A DNA stretch of 47,775 nt from an uncultured Turicimonas sp. (GTDB lineage Bacteria; Pseudomonadota; Gammaproteobacteria; Burkholderiales; Burkholderiaceae_F). Position 1 is the stretch's first letter; the number at the start of each line of letters is the position of its first letter. Both the position numbers and the translations under genes were made by a program. The notes beneath the pieces were generated by a model. The model was not told the DNA's origin and did no database searches. It saw only the letters and a list, made by a program, of their open reading frames with translations. Below, one piece after another: positions 27,098 to 35,394 of this stretch. The DNA lies in NCBI GenBank assembly GCA_947854175.1, contig CANTYJ010000023.1, forward strand, positions 1-47,775, read 5' to 3'.

Positions 27098-28693
27098 ATG
27101 TCCAAACTGATTTCTAAGAGAAGTTTCTTAAAAGGTTTCGCTGCAACAGCAATCGGTGCCACCGCTTCTTCTTTGGTTCATGCTAAACCAAATGAAAAGC
27201 TTCCCCAAAAGTGGGATCGTGAAGCCGATGTTGTCATCTTAGGTTATGGTGGTGCCGGTGCATCTGCTGCCATCACTGCTAAGGATGCCGGTGCAGAAGT
27301 CATCATTTTTGAAAAGTGCGCTCAGGGGGGAGGCAATACGGCTGTCTCTTCCGGAGGTATGATGATTCCGAACAATAGAGATCGTGCTATCGAATATTTA
27401 AGAAAGACCTATGACTTTGCCAACAGCGAAAGAGACGATGAGTTATTGACCGCATTTGTTGACGAAGCAATGAAATCGAAAGATTTTCTTCTTTCTTTAG
27501 CGCCGGATCAAAAGGTTTATATCTACGGTCATGCCGGTTTCCAGAGCATCCCTGAATCCGATGCTATTGACAAATGGCGTTTCCGTACTCCGAAAGGACA
27601 GAAGACACGCGGCGGCGATATGCTATTTAATAACTATCGTTACGCTGTTGAAACTGTCAGAAAGATTCCGGTTGTTTACAACGCCCGTGGTCTTGAACTG
27701 ATTACCAGAAACGATGAAGTTTTGGGAGCCTGGATCGAAATCGACGGCAAGAAAGAGGCTGTTAAAGCCAGAAAAGCAGTAGTTCTCGCTACTGGCGGTT
27801 TTGAGTTCGATGATAAGATGCTCTCTAACCACACAATGGGTCAGAAATTCCACCGCTTGGGCCATCCCGGAAATACCGGTGACGGTGTCCGTATGGCACA
27901 GGCAGCAGGCGCAGATTTGTGGCATATGAATGCTCTTTCCTGCCCATTGGGTCTAGTTGTTCCGGGCCTTAAAACAGCACTTCAGATCAACATGCTTGCC
28001 CCGTCTCATATTTATGTTGACCAGGATGGTAAACGCTTTGTCAATGAAAAGATGGATAACCACACCTGCATTTATGGGGTTAATCTCCTTGACGCTGTTA
28101 AACACCGTTATCCGAGAATTCCTTGCTTTGTTATCTTTGATGAAGAAGCCCGCAAACGTGGTCCGATCATCGGTGGCGCAACCTCCGGTTATGCCTTGAA
28201 CCGTGAAGCCTACAAGTGGAGTAAGGACAACAGTGCTGAAATTGAAAAGGGAGTCATTGTCGGCGCACCAACAATTGAAGAGTTAGCTAAGAAGATTAAC
28301 GTTCCGGCAGAAAATCTTGTTGAGACCGTCAATAGATGGAACGAACAAATTAAGGCCGGTGCTGACAAAGACTTTGGTCGTCCTCTTGAGAAGAAAGGCA
28401 AAATTGCATTCGAAGGCCGGGAAGCTCCGATTATCTCCAGACCAATAGGAGAAGGTCCCTACTACGCAGCCGAACTCTATCCTGCCATTTTGAACACTCA
28501 GGGCGGTCCGAAGAGAAACAAACTTGGTCAGGTTTTGGACCCGTTCGGTAACCCCATCCCGCGTTTGTACAGTGCCGGTGAATTAGGTTCCATGTGGGGA
28601 CATATTTACCAGGGTGCTACAAACAACTCTGAAGCGTGTGTATTCGGGCGTATCGCCGGCCGTACTGCAGCCGGTGAGCAAAACTGGAAGTAA
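27098..28693 (+). CDS. Tat-exported FAD flavoprotein, reductase-like (E)
   Basis: The 531-residue product has a Lys-Arg Tat-like signal (SKRSFLKGF, cut near VHA-K at about 29). The FAD motif is VILGYGGAGASAAIT (about 46-60), followed by GGGNTAVSSGG. Late landmarks are LNTQGGPKRN and AGELGSMWGHIYQGATNN. The latter replaces the GGxHGxxRLG of fumarate reductases, so this belongs to a different substrate class. Flavoprotein G is a close paralogue. AAGGA precedes the ATG. A tetraheme cytochrome gene and flavoprotein F follow, so these three probably form an operon. The protein should be periplasmic; substrate unknown. Confidence 0.86.
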   Translation: MSKLISKRSFLKGFAATAIGATASSLVHAKPNEKLPQKWDREADVVILGYGGAGASAAITAKDAGAEVIIFEKCAQGGGNTAVSSGGMMIPNNRDRAIEYLRKTYDFANSERDDELLTAFVDEAMKSKDFLLSLAPDQKVYIYGHAGFQSIPESDAIDKWRFRTPKGQKTRGGDMLFNNYRYAVETVRKIPVVYNARGLELITRNDEVLGAWIEIDGKKEAVKARKAVVLATGGFEFDDKMLSNHTMGQKFHRLGHPGNTGDGVRMAQAAGADLWHMNALSCPLGLVVPGLKTALQINMLAPSHIYVDQDGKRFVNEKMDNHTCIYGVNLLDAVKHRYPRIPCFVIFDEEARKRGPIIGGATSGYALNREAYKWSKDNSAEIEKGVIVGAPTIEELAKKINVPAENLVETVNRWNEQIKAGADKDFGRPLEKKGKIAFEGREAPIISRPIGEGPYYAAELYPAILNTQGGPKRNKLGQVLDPFGNPIPRLYSAGELGSMWGHIYQGATNNSEACVFGRIAGRTAAGEQNWK

Positions 28694-28719
28694 TCCTAAA
28701 TAATCATCTTTTAAATCAG

Positions 28720-28742
28720 AAGTGCCGCGGCATGCGGCACTT
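28720..28742 (+). other. Hairpin between flavoprotein E and cytochrome genes
   Basis: AAGTGCCGC (28720-28728) pairs exactly with GCGGCACTT (28734-28742) around a GGCAT loop. No T run follows, so it may stabilise or process the mRNA rather than stop transcription. An upstream in-frame ATG of the cytochrome falls within this stem-loop, which favours the downstream start at 28759. Confidence 0.6.
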
Positions 28743-28758
28743 TATGAAGGAACAAATT

Positions 28759-29088
28759 ATGTTCAGAATCTTCTTTTCAATTTTGCTCTTAGCTTTTAGT
28801 ACATCTTCCATGGCTGCAGATAAAATGCTAGCTGATCGTCACATGGAAAGAGGAAATAAATGTGAGGCATGCCATACCACAATGCCTCCGAAGTCTGTTT
28901 CTACCCAACAATGCCTGGCTTGCCATGGAAGTTATGAAAAAGTAGCCGCCCGCACGGACAAAAAAGATATCAATCCGCATGATTCCCATATCGAGAATCC
29001 GGACTGCACCAGTTGTCACCGCGGCCATAAAAAGCCGGTGCTTCTTTGTGATGAATGTCATGAATTTCGGGATATCAGAGTTCCCTAA
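28759..29088 (+). CDS. Periplasmic tetraheme cytochrome c (second copy)
   Basis: Predicted electron donor to the adjoining flavoproteins. The 109-residue product has a Sec signal (about 1-20, cut near MAA-D) and four CxxCH sites: C35/C38/H39, C52/C55/H56, C83/C86/H87 and C97/C100/H101. The layout matches the cytochrome at 5438-5797, including ADRH before the first heme. The start at 28759 is chosen because AAGGAAC precedes it and the next upstream start lies in a hairpin. It sits between flavoproteins E and F and could serve both. Confidence 0.9.
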   Translation: MFRIFFSILLLAFSTSSMAADKMLADRHMERGNKCEACHTTMPPKSVSTQQCLACHGSYEKVAARTDKKDINPHDSHIENPDCTSCHRGHKKPVLLCDECHEFRDIRVP

Positions 29089-29149
29089 GTAGCTATCAAA
29101 AAATATTCAGTATTTTCTCAACTCAAATAAACTAACCGCGAGGAAAGTG

Positions 29150-30925
29150 ATGAAAAAGATTTCTCTTGCTGTTCTGGCTACCTTTGCTTTTGCCGGAACT
29201 TGTTCAGCGGCCATTCAGGACGGTACTTATACAAAAACCGTGACAGGCCACAACGCTCCGATTACAGTTACAGTCGACATTAAAGATGGAAAGATTGCTT
29301 CTATCTCTACCAAAGATCTGGAAAGTCCCGGTGTCGGTAAAGTTGCGATTCAAAAGATAGAAGATCGTGTCATGAAAAACCAGTCAACCAATGTTGACAT
29401 TGTATCCGGTGCTTCAGTGACAAGTTTCCAGATGCTGGGTGCAATTAAAGATTGTTTAAAACAAGCCGGTGCATCCAAGGCCGATTTTAATAAGCGGATC
29501 ACTGATAAAGATAAAGCTCCGATTACCGAACATGCTGATGTGGTTATTGTCGGTGGCGGCGGTGCCGGTCTGGCCAGTGCTGTTTCAGCTTTAGAGCATG
29601 GTGCCAAAGTCATCATTCTTGAGAAGCTTGGATTCTTAGGAGGTTCAACGAATGTCTGTGGCGGCGCATTAAACGCTTCAGGAACCAAATACCAAAAAGC
29701 CTTAGGAATCGAAGACAATCCTCAAAAACATTTTGAGCAGACAATGAAAGGCGGCCATAATGTCAGCGATCCGAAATTGGTCAAAGTCTTAGCCGATAAT
29801 GCTCCTTCTGCTTTACTGTGGCTCGAAGGAATGGGCTTGAAAGTCAATCCCAAAGTCGGCGCTGCAACCGGTGCTCTTTACCAAAGAAGTCATTACCCAA
29901 ACCCGGCCGGCGGACATACTTATGTTGCAACGCTGGAAAAGCAACTGGCTAAATATGGTCCGGATAAAGTCAAAGTTTTCTTAGAAACACCTGCTACCGA
30001 GCTTATTATGAAGGACGGCCGGGTTGTCGGAGTCAAGGCCAAGCACAAGGGTCAGGACGTAACAGTCATGGCTGACAAAGGCGTGATCGTCTCCACCGGC
30101 GGTTTTGGTTCGAATGTTGAATTCCGCCAGAAAGTCAATACCGGCGTTTGGAAAGAAGCAGACCTCGGTAAAGAAATTGGATGCTCTAACATTGGAGTAG
30201 CCGCTCAAGGACAAGGCCTGCAACTGGCTGAAAAGGCTGGCGCTGAATTGATCGGCCTGTCTGATATTCAGGTACATCCAAACGGTTCACCCGGAACCGG
30301 TCTGATGCTGGACATTAAGACTTCAGGTAGAAACCGCCTGTTCATCAACACTAACGGCGACCGCTTTGTCAATGAAGGTGCCGCAAGAGATGTACTGTCC
30401 AAGGCTGTATTTGCTCAACCGGGTTCAACTTACTGGCTTGTTCAGAACAAACTGCGCTATCCGGATGAAAATGCAATCGACTTGTTAAGTGGCCGCACTA
30501 TGCGTGACATGCTTGCACAAGGCCGAGTTCAAAAAGCAGAGAATCTAGACGAATTGGCCAAGATTATTAAAGTCGATCCTGCCAGACTGAAGGCGGCAGT
30601 TGAATCCTATAACCAGGTAGCCCGTCATGAAGTTGAACAGGATAAGTTTGGCTTTAAGGCAACTCATACTGATGATAGGCCGATGGTTGAAGGCCCATGG
30701 TATGTTGCCCGTAAAGTTCCGACAATCCATCATACAATGGGCGGAATTCATATTGATACGGAAGCCCGTGCGATTAATACCAAAGGACAGGTTATTCCCG
30801 GGCTGTATGCCGCCGGAGAAGTTACAGGCGGCATTCACGGTGCTAACAGGTTAGGCGGTAACGCTGTTGCTGACCTAATGGTATTTGGCCGAATTGCCGG
30901 AGCAAACGCAGCACAGGCCAAGTAA
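29150..30925 (+). CDS. FMN-binding plus FAD flavoprotein reductase, fumarate reductase type (F)
   Basis: The 591-residue product has a Sec signal (about 1-20) and an FMN-binding domain (about 22-107). DIVSGASVTS in that domain matches the ApbE flavinylation motif, so FMN is probably bound covalently at S89. An FAD domain with VVIVGGGGAGLA (about 131-142) follows. The FccA-like active-site regions are present: FVNEGAARD (possible Arg donor), IHHTMGG and GGIHGANRLGGNA. The two residues that bind one substrate carboxylate in FccA (Thr-Glu, from memory) align with Asp-Ile here, so a substrate other than fumarate is likely; urocanate or acrylate-type reductases share this domain order. ATG at 29150 follows GAGGAAAGTG. 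It ends the E-cytochrome-F operon. Confidence 0.88.
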   Translation: MKKISLAVLATFAFAGTCSAAIQDGTYTKTVTGHNAPITVTVDIKDGKIASISTKDLESPGVGKVAIQKIEDRVMKNQSTNVDIVSGASVTSFQMLGAIKDCLKQAGASKADFNKRITDKDKAPITEHADVVIVGGGGAGLASAVSALEHGAKVIILEKLGFLGGSTNVCGGALNASGTKYQKALGIEDNPQKHFEQTMKGGHNVSDPKLVKVLADNAPSALLWLEGMGLKVNPKVGAATGALYQRSHYPNPAGGHTYVATLEKQLAKYGPDKVKVFLETPATELIMKDGRVVGVKAKHKGQDVTVMADKGVIVSTGGFGSNVEFRQKVNTGVWKEADLGKEIGCSNIGVAAQGQGLQLAEKAGAELIGLSDIQVHPNGSPGTGLMLDIKTSGRNRLFINTNGDRFVNEGAARDVLSKAVFAQPGSTYWLVQNKLRYPDENAIDLLSGRTMRDMLAQGRVQKAENLDELAKIIKVDPARLKAAVESYNQVARHEVEQDKFGFKATHTDDRPMVEGPWYVARKVPTIHHTMGGIHIDTEARAINTKGQVIPGLYAAGEVTGGIHGANRLGGNAVADLMVFGRIAGANAAQAK

Positions 30926-30962
30926 TTTCAATTTGTATTTTTGATTCTCCTTGATTTACAGG

Positions 30963-30994
30963 CTCTGGTCAGGCGATCAGAGTCTTTCTTTTTT
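30963..30994 (+). terminator. Rho-independent terminator between flavoprotein F and kinase 2
   Basis: CTCTGGTC (30963-30970) pairs with GATCAGAG (30975-30982, one G-T pair), followed by TCTTTCTTTTTT. It ends 17 bases before the kinase start, so kinase transcription would depend on read-through or a weak promoter. Confidence 0.85.
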
Positions 30995-31010
30995 AGCTTC
31001 AATAAGATCA

Positions 31011-32810
31011 ATGAAGTTTTTCCTGATTTTATTACTGACACTGAATATCTTCTTCAGTTTGGATGCTGCTGCAGAGTCTTTTAAGATTTACGGTGCAGGA
31101 TTTACAAATGAGGAAAGGAGCTCAGAGTTTTACGAAAAAACTATTTCTGCAATTAAGAAGGCGGTTGCTCCCAAAGAGGTCCTTGCATACTCTACGGACT
31201 GGAAAGGCCTTGATAAAGCTATCCGTGAAAAAGAGGCGGATTTAATCATTGCCGGCGCGGCCGCTTACCGTAGAAATCTACACTCGGGTCTAAGAGATTT
31301 ATTTACTGCGACCAGTCCGTTAACACCGGATCCTGACCATGTGATGGGTGCGGTGATTTACGTACTGCCACAAGATGAACGTATACATTCTCTGAAGGAT
31401 TTGAAAGGGAAAATTTTAGGAACAAACAAGCCCGGAGCCTTCCAAGGAGAACTAGCGTTGCAGAAGGAGATATACGATAACGGCTACGATCCGAAAAATT
31501 TTTTTAGTAAGACTCTTTACTTTGGTGATGATATTTCTGCTCGTTTCAAGGCATTAGAAGAGGGAAAAGTTGACGCTATTGTTTTGGACACCTGTTTTTC
31601 TGAGAAGAAAAGAGAACTGAACGAAAACGATCCAACACAAAACTTGAAGATAATCAACAAAAAAGAAAATCCCTATAGCGCCTGTGCAACGAGCACAAGC
31701 TTGTATCCCGGGTACAGTATTCTTATTCCTCCTCACTTACAAGTCTCTCAGATAAACAATATTTTCCGGGAGATCTTAGCTACCAACGACAGGATGCCTA
31801 AAGGGTATGGTTGGACTATAGCCAGCAACTTTACTCAAATTGATTCTTTGTATAAAGATTTAAAGATAGGGCCGTTCGAACACTTGAATTTTCTGACTAT
31901 CAAAGATTTCTGGGAACGATATAACAGGATTGTGACAACTGTTCTGATATTTGTGCTGCTATATATTTTTCACAGTGTCCGAATTTCCTTTTTAGTCCGA
32001 AGAAGGACTCAACAGTTGCAAAACTCCTTTACCCGCGAGCAACAATTGAAAGAAAAAATTCAGATCATTAACCGGAAGTATCAATTAATTAGCAGCCGTC
32101 AAGAAGTATCCCAACTATGTTCAGCAGTTGCTCATGACATGTCACAACCCTTATCGGCGATCCTACTTTTTTCAGATACCTTAAAAGGGCTACTTGAGAA
32201 GAAAGAACAATCTTTACCGGAACGTTTTGGAAAAGAGCGGGAGGCTGTAGCAAAAATTCAGTTAAGAGCCGAAAAGCTTAATACGGTCATCCAGCTTGTC
32301 AGAGACTTTGCTAAAAGAAAGACTATTCTGGAGAATAAGAGTTTAAACGATGTGATCCGGAATACGCTTTCCGATTTTTGTGCCTTAAATTCTCTGAACG
32401 AGAAAACAGTAAGTTGCGAACTGCCGCAACAAAGTCTGGAAGTGTACTGTTCATCTGACCAACTTGAACTTGCGTTGATGAATTTATTAAATAACAGCTA
32501 TAGGGCTGCCCGCGCCAGTCAAACTGTTCACATCTTTTTATCGTTAAGCAAAAAAGCCAACCGAGCCATCATTAAAATTTGGGATACGGGGCCTAACTTA
32601 TCAGATGAAAAATTAAAAGAGATCCGGGAAAAAACAAGAGGAGCTTCGAGTATCAAGAATGACGGACTTGGACTTGGATTAGCCATTGTCAGATCTATTA
32701 TTTCACTCCATTCAGGAACAACTTTCTTTGGAATTAGCCCGTTAGGCGGGTTGGAGGTGCTTATTGAACTGCCACTGAGTGAGGACATATTCGATGAAAA
32801 AAAACGTTGA
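31011..32810 (+). CDS. TtrS-like sensor histidine kinase with periplasmic binding domain (2)
   Basis: Paralogue of the kinase at 23660-25447. The 599-residue product has a signal peptide (about 1-20, cut near AAA-E), a PhnD-like periplasmic domain (about 22-290; DLIIAGAAAYRR, LKDLKGKILGTNKPG, DAIVLDTCFSE), one membrane segment (about 307-325), a HisKA domain with VAHDMSQPLSAI (His near 374) and an ATPase domain with LNNSYRAA and GLGLGLAIVRSI. The start at 31011 gives a clean signal peptide; an in-frame TTG 60 bases earlier lies upstream of the terminator and is unlikely. The response regulator gene overlaps its end by 17 bases. The ligand is unknown. Confidence 0.9.
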   Translation: MKFFLILLLTLNIFFSLDAAAESFKIYGAGFTNEERSSEFYEKTISAIKKAVAPKEVLAYSTDWKGLDKAIREKEADLIIAGAAAYRRNLHSGLRDLFTATSPLTPDPDHVMGAVIYVLPQDERIHSLKDLKGKILGTNKPGAFQGELALQKEIYDNGYDPKNFFSKTLYFGDDISARFKALEEGKVDAIVLDTCFSEKKRELNENDPTQNLKIINKKENPYSACATSTSLYPGYSILIPPHLQVSQINNIFREILATNDRMPKGYGWTIASNFTQIDSLYKDLKIGPFEHLNFLTIKDFWERYNRIVTTVLIFVLLYIFHSVRISFLVRRRTQQLQNSFTREQQLKEKIQIINRKYQLISSRQEVSQLCSAVAHDMSQPLSAILLFSDTLKGLLEKKEQSLPERFGKEREAVAKIQLRAEKLNTVIQLVRDFAKRKTILENKSLNDVIRNTLSDFCALNSLNEKTVSCELPQQSLEVYCSSDQLELALMNLLNNSYRAARASQTVHIFLSLSKKANRAIIKIWDTGPNLSDEKLKEIREKTRGASSIKNDGLGLGLAIVRSIISLHSGTTFFGISPLGGLEVLIELPLSEDIFDEKKR

Positions 32811-33411
32811 AAGGAAAGATTGTGTCATCCGCATCCTTGATGATGACTCTGAACTTTTGGAAGCTTTGGAATTTGCTCTGACTAACCGGGGTTGGAAATG
32901 TGTTTGTTATACGAATGCTCACAGCTTTTTTAATGAATTAGATTCCAATCAGCCAGGTTGTTTATTGTTGGATATACAAATGCCCGGGATGGACGGCCTG
33001 GAGGTACAAAGGAAATTAGAAGAGCTTGGAAGCGGTCTTACCGTCATATTTATGAGTAACTATGGCACTCTAGATACCGCAGTGAGGGCTTTTCGGGGAG
33101 GGGCGTTTGATTTTTTCAAAAAACCAATTGTTCCGGATGAGTTATTTGCTGCAATAGAAAGAGGAGTTTCCCGGGATAAGGCCAGATTAGAGGAAGACTT
33201 TAAGAATTCCCCGCAGGGCAGGTTTCAGACACTAACCGACAGAGAAAGACAAGTGGCAAAAGATTTAGCTCAAGGTCTGTCGTCTTCCTGCATCTCAGAG
33301 CATTTAGGAATCAGCGAGAGAACACTGGAAAGGCACCGGCAAAATGTATTTAAAAAGTTTGGGGTAGGTTCGGTGGGTGAGTTTCGTCAACGATTTAATC
33401 AGGCTAAATAG
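32794..33411 (+). CDS. FixJ/TtrR-type response regulator (2)
   Basis: The 205-residue partner of sensor kinase 2. The receiver domain has acidic residues DDD at 16-18, phospho-acceptor D60 in LLDIQMPG and K110 in FFKKPI. A LuxR/FixJ-type helix-turn-helix follows (LTDRERQVAKDLAQG, ISERTLERHRQNVF). The ATG at 32794 is preceded by GAGG with 9-base spacing; a GTG 15 bases earlier is in frame but less likely. It is convergent with flavoprotein G, whose promoter carries a TACGCGCGTT site. Confidence 0.9.
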   Translation: MKKNVERKDCVIRILDDDSELLEALEFALTNRGWKCVCYTNAHSFFNELDSNQPGCLLLDIQMPGMDGLEVQRKLEELGSGLTVIFMSNYGTLDTAVRAFRGGAFDFFKKPIVPDELFAAIERGVSRDKARLEEDFKNSPQGRFQTLTDRERQVAKDLAQGLSSSCISEHLGISERTLERHRQNVFKKFGVGSVGEFRQRFNQAK

Positions 33412-33415
33412 CACA

Positions 33416-33446
33416 CAAAAAGCGGATACAAGTTTAATGTATCCGC
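33416..33446 (-). terminator. Rho-independent terminator of flavoprotein G
   Basis: On the minus strand GCGGATACA pairs with TGTATCCGC (plus-strand arms 33422-33430 and 33438-33446), followed by TTTTTGTG. It lies between convergent genes. Confidence 0.85.
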
Positions 33447-33478
33447 AAACCGAAAGGATTAAAGAAACTGGTTAATGA

Positions 33479-35062
33479 TTAACTCCAAGGAGTTTCCAGG
33501 GCGACATTAGCTCCGGCAATACGGCCAAAGACCATGGATTCAGCATTGTTGCAAGCACCCTGATAAATCGGACCCCACATTGAACCTAATTCACCTGCCA
33601 CATATAGGCGAGGAATTGGGTTTCCGAAAGCATCAAGAACCTGTGCCTTAACGTTCTTTCTTGGACCCCCTTGCGTATTAACTAAAGTCGGATACAGTTC
33701 AACTCCGTAATAAGGACCTGTTTGGATTGGAGCTGAGATTTCAGGACCGTCAAAGGTATAGGATCCTTTGCCTTTTGCTCGGATAGGCCGGTTGAATTCT
33801 GTATCTTTTCCAGCAGCGATGTCGGTATTCCATTTTTGAATTGTTTTTTCGAGCTGACCTTCAGGAAGGTTAAGAAGTTTTCCTAACTCTTCGATAGAGT
33901 TTGCCTTTTTAACGAGTCCCATTTCAACTTCTTTACTCATATCTTTGCTCCAGCGATGGCCTTCTCTATTGATTGCGTAACCCGATCCTAGGCTGGATCC
34001 CATTGGCCCTTTATTGACAGTTGCCTGATCAAAGATGAGGTAGCAGGGAATTCTGGGATAGCAATGACGTACCGCATCGAGATGAGAGGCTACATACATC
34101 TGACAATGTCCGTCAATTTTTTCGCTACTAAAACGTTTACCATCCTGGTCAACCCAAATATATCCGGCGCCTTTGGGTGAGATAGCAACACTGGTTTTAT
34201 AGCCTGGATAACGAACGCCAAGGAAGGCAGAATAAGCATTCATATGCCAAAGTTTTGCTCCCATAGACTGAGCCAATCTCAGACCGTCACCGGTGTTACC
34301 CGGATTACCAATTGCGCCGACTCCGTACCCCATGGTGAAGTTCTGGAGTGACTCGGGGTCAAATTCATATCCGCCTGTAGCGAGTACTACACCTTTTTTG
34401 GCTTTGATATTTTGTTTCCGGTTATTTTGCAACACCTCAACTCCGATCACCTGATCTCCGTCTCTGATAATTGCAACGACAGGTGTGTTAAGCATGGTAC
34501 GAATACCGCGTTTTTCAACAGCACCTTTGAGCAAGTCAAACAGACAGTCCCCACTTCCTTTTTTAGGACCGCCTTTTTGGCCACGGATACGATATCTCTT
34601 GATGGTGTCAGCACCTTCAAGGGTTTTGAAACCGGCGTAGCCATAGACAAACATACCAACATTATCACCTAAACCGGTGAGCCACTCGCGTAGTTCTCCC
34701 GTGCCTTTACAAAATGCATCGAGGAGAGCATCATCCATTTCGGCATGACAATATTGATAACTTCCTTCCAAGTATTTTCGTGCCTTTTTGATATCGTCTG
34801 GGATCATGAAGCCCCCTGCTGAGACTGCAGTGTTCCCTCCGGGAGCTCCCATTTTTTCAATAATTAAGACATTACTTCCGGCATCATGCGCCGTAATTGC
34901 GGCAGAGGCACCTGCACCACCGTACCCGATAATGACCACGTCAGCCTCGTCATCCCATTTTGTGTCAGGAGTTAAAGATTTTGCCTGTGAAGAGACTATC
35001 GGACTTATAGAAAGAGCGGAAGCTACAGTTCCTTTCAGGAACTGTCTTTTAGTGATATTCAT
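33479..35062 (-). CDS. Tat-exported FAD flavoprotein, reductase-like (G)
   Basis: The 527-residue product has a Lys-Arg Tat-like signal (TKRQFLKGT, cut near SSQA-K at about 28), the FAD motif VIIGYGGAGASAAIT (about 43-57) and GGNTAVSAGG. The C-terminal part VNTQGGPRKN ... AGELGSMWGPIYQGACNN is nearly the same as in flavoprotein E, marking a shared subfamily distinct from fumarate reductases. The start at 35062 is preceded by GGAG and opens on the signal; upstream in-frame sequence adds 59 implausible residues. The TACGCGCGTT site lies 94 bases upstream. It appears monocistronic and faces sensor system 2. Substrate unknown. Confidence 0.87.
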   Translation of the reverse strand: MNITKRQFLKGTVASALSISPIVSSQAKSLTPDTKWDDEADVVIIGYGGAGASAAITAHDAGSNVLIIEKMGAPGGNTAVSAGGFMIPDDIKKARKYLEGSYQYCHAEMDDALLDAFCKGTGELREWLTGLGDNVGMFVYGYAGFKTLEGADTIKRYRIRGQKGGPKKGSGDCLFDLLKGAVEKRGIRTMLNTPVVAIIRDGDQVIGVEVLQNNRKQNIKAKKGVVLATGGYEFDPESLQNFTMGYGVGAIGNPGNTGDGLRLAQSMGAKLWHMNAYSAFLGVRYPGYKTSVAISPKGAGYIWVDQDGKRFSSEKIDGHCQMYVASHLDAVRHCYPRIPCYLIFDQATVNKGPMGSSLGSGYAINREGHRWSKDMSKEVEMGLVKKANSIEELGKLLNLPEGQLEKTIQKWNTDIAAGKDTEFNRPIRAKGKGSYTFDGPEISAPIQTGPYYGVELYPTLVNTQGGPRKNVKAQVLDAFGNPIPRLYVAGELGSMWGPIYQGACNNAESMVFGRIAGANVALETPWS

Positions 35063-35155
35063 AGTTGAACTCCAAAGAATTTGAGATGTTCCATTTTTGG
35101 AACTATTTAATAAAGGCCAGATAAATTGCCAGTGTCTAAAGTTTAGAGAAACAAC

Positions 35156-35165
35156 TACGCGCGTT
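35156..35165. promoter_or_regulatory. Near-palindrome TACGCGCGTT upstream of flavoprotein G
   Basis: It differs in one base from the perfect palindrome at 22937-22946 and lies 94 bases before flavoprotein G. The flanking similarity on the minus strand (ACGCGCGTAGTT, then TTTCT) extends past the dyad. The rest of the 332-base gap to 35394 holds only this site, the flavoprotein promoter and a terminator. Confidence 0.5.
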
Positions 35166-35261
35166 ATAGCGATGGTACCGTGAATAGAAAAGACTATAAC
35201 TTTGTTTGGCTTATGGTGGTAATTCTTGAAAATTTTCACGTTTCCAGAGTTTGCGCTTCTA

Positions 35262-35299
35262 TAATAAAAATTGAGTCTTGATCACTGGGATCAAGACTC
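35262..35299 (-). terminator. Rho-independent terminator of the autotransporter-lipoprotein unit
   Basis: On the minus strand GAGTCTTGATC pairs perfectly with GATCAAGACTC (plus-strand arms 35273-35283 and 35289-35299) and is followed by AATTTTTATT. Confidence 0.85.
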
Positions 35300-35394
35300 C
35301 GACCAACGAGCCCGACTGAGGGAGCAGGCCGTTGTTTGAATGTCTAAGAACTACAAAAACAACAAAATAAAATTTTGAAGCGGCTAGAACATTC

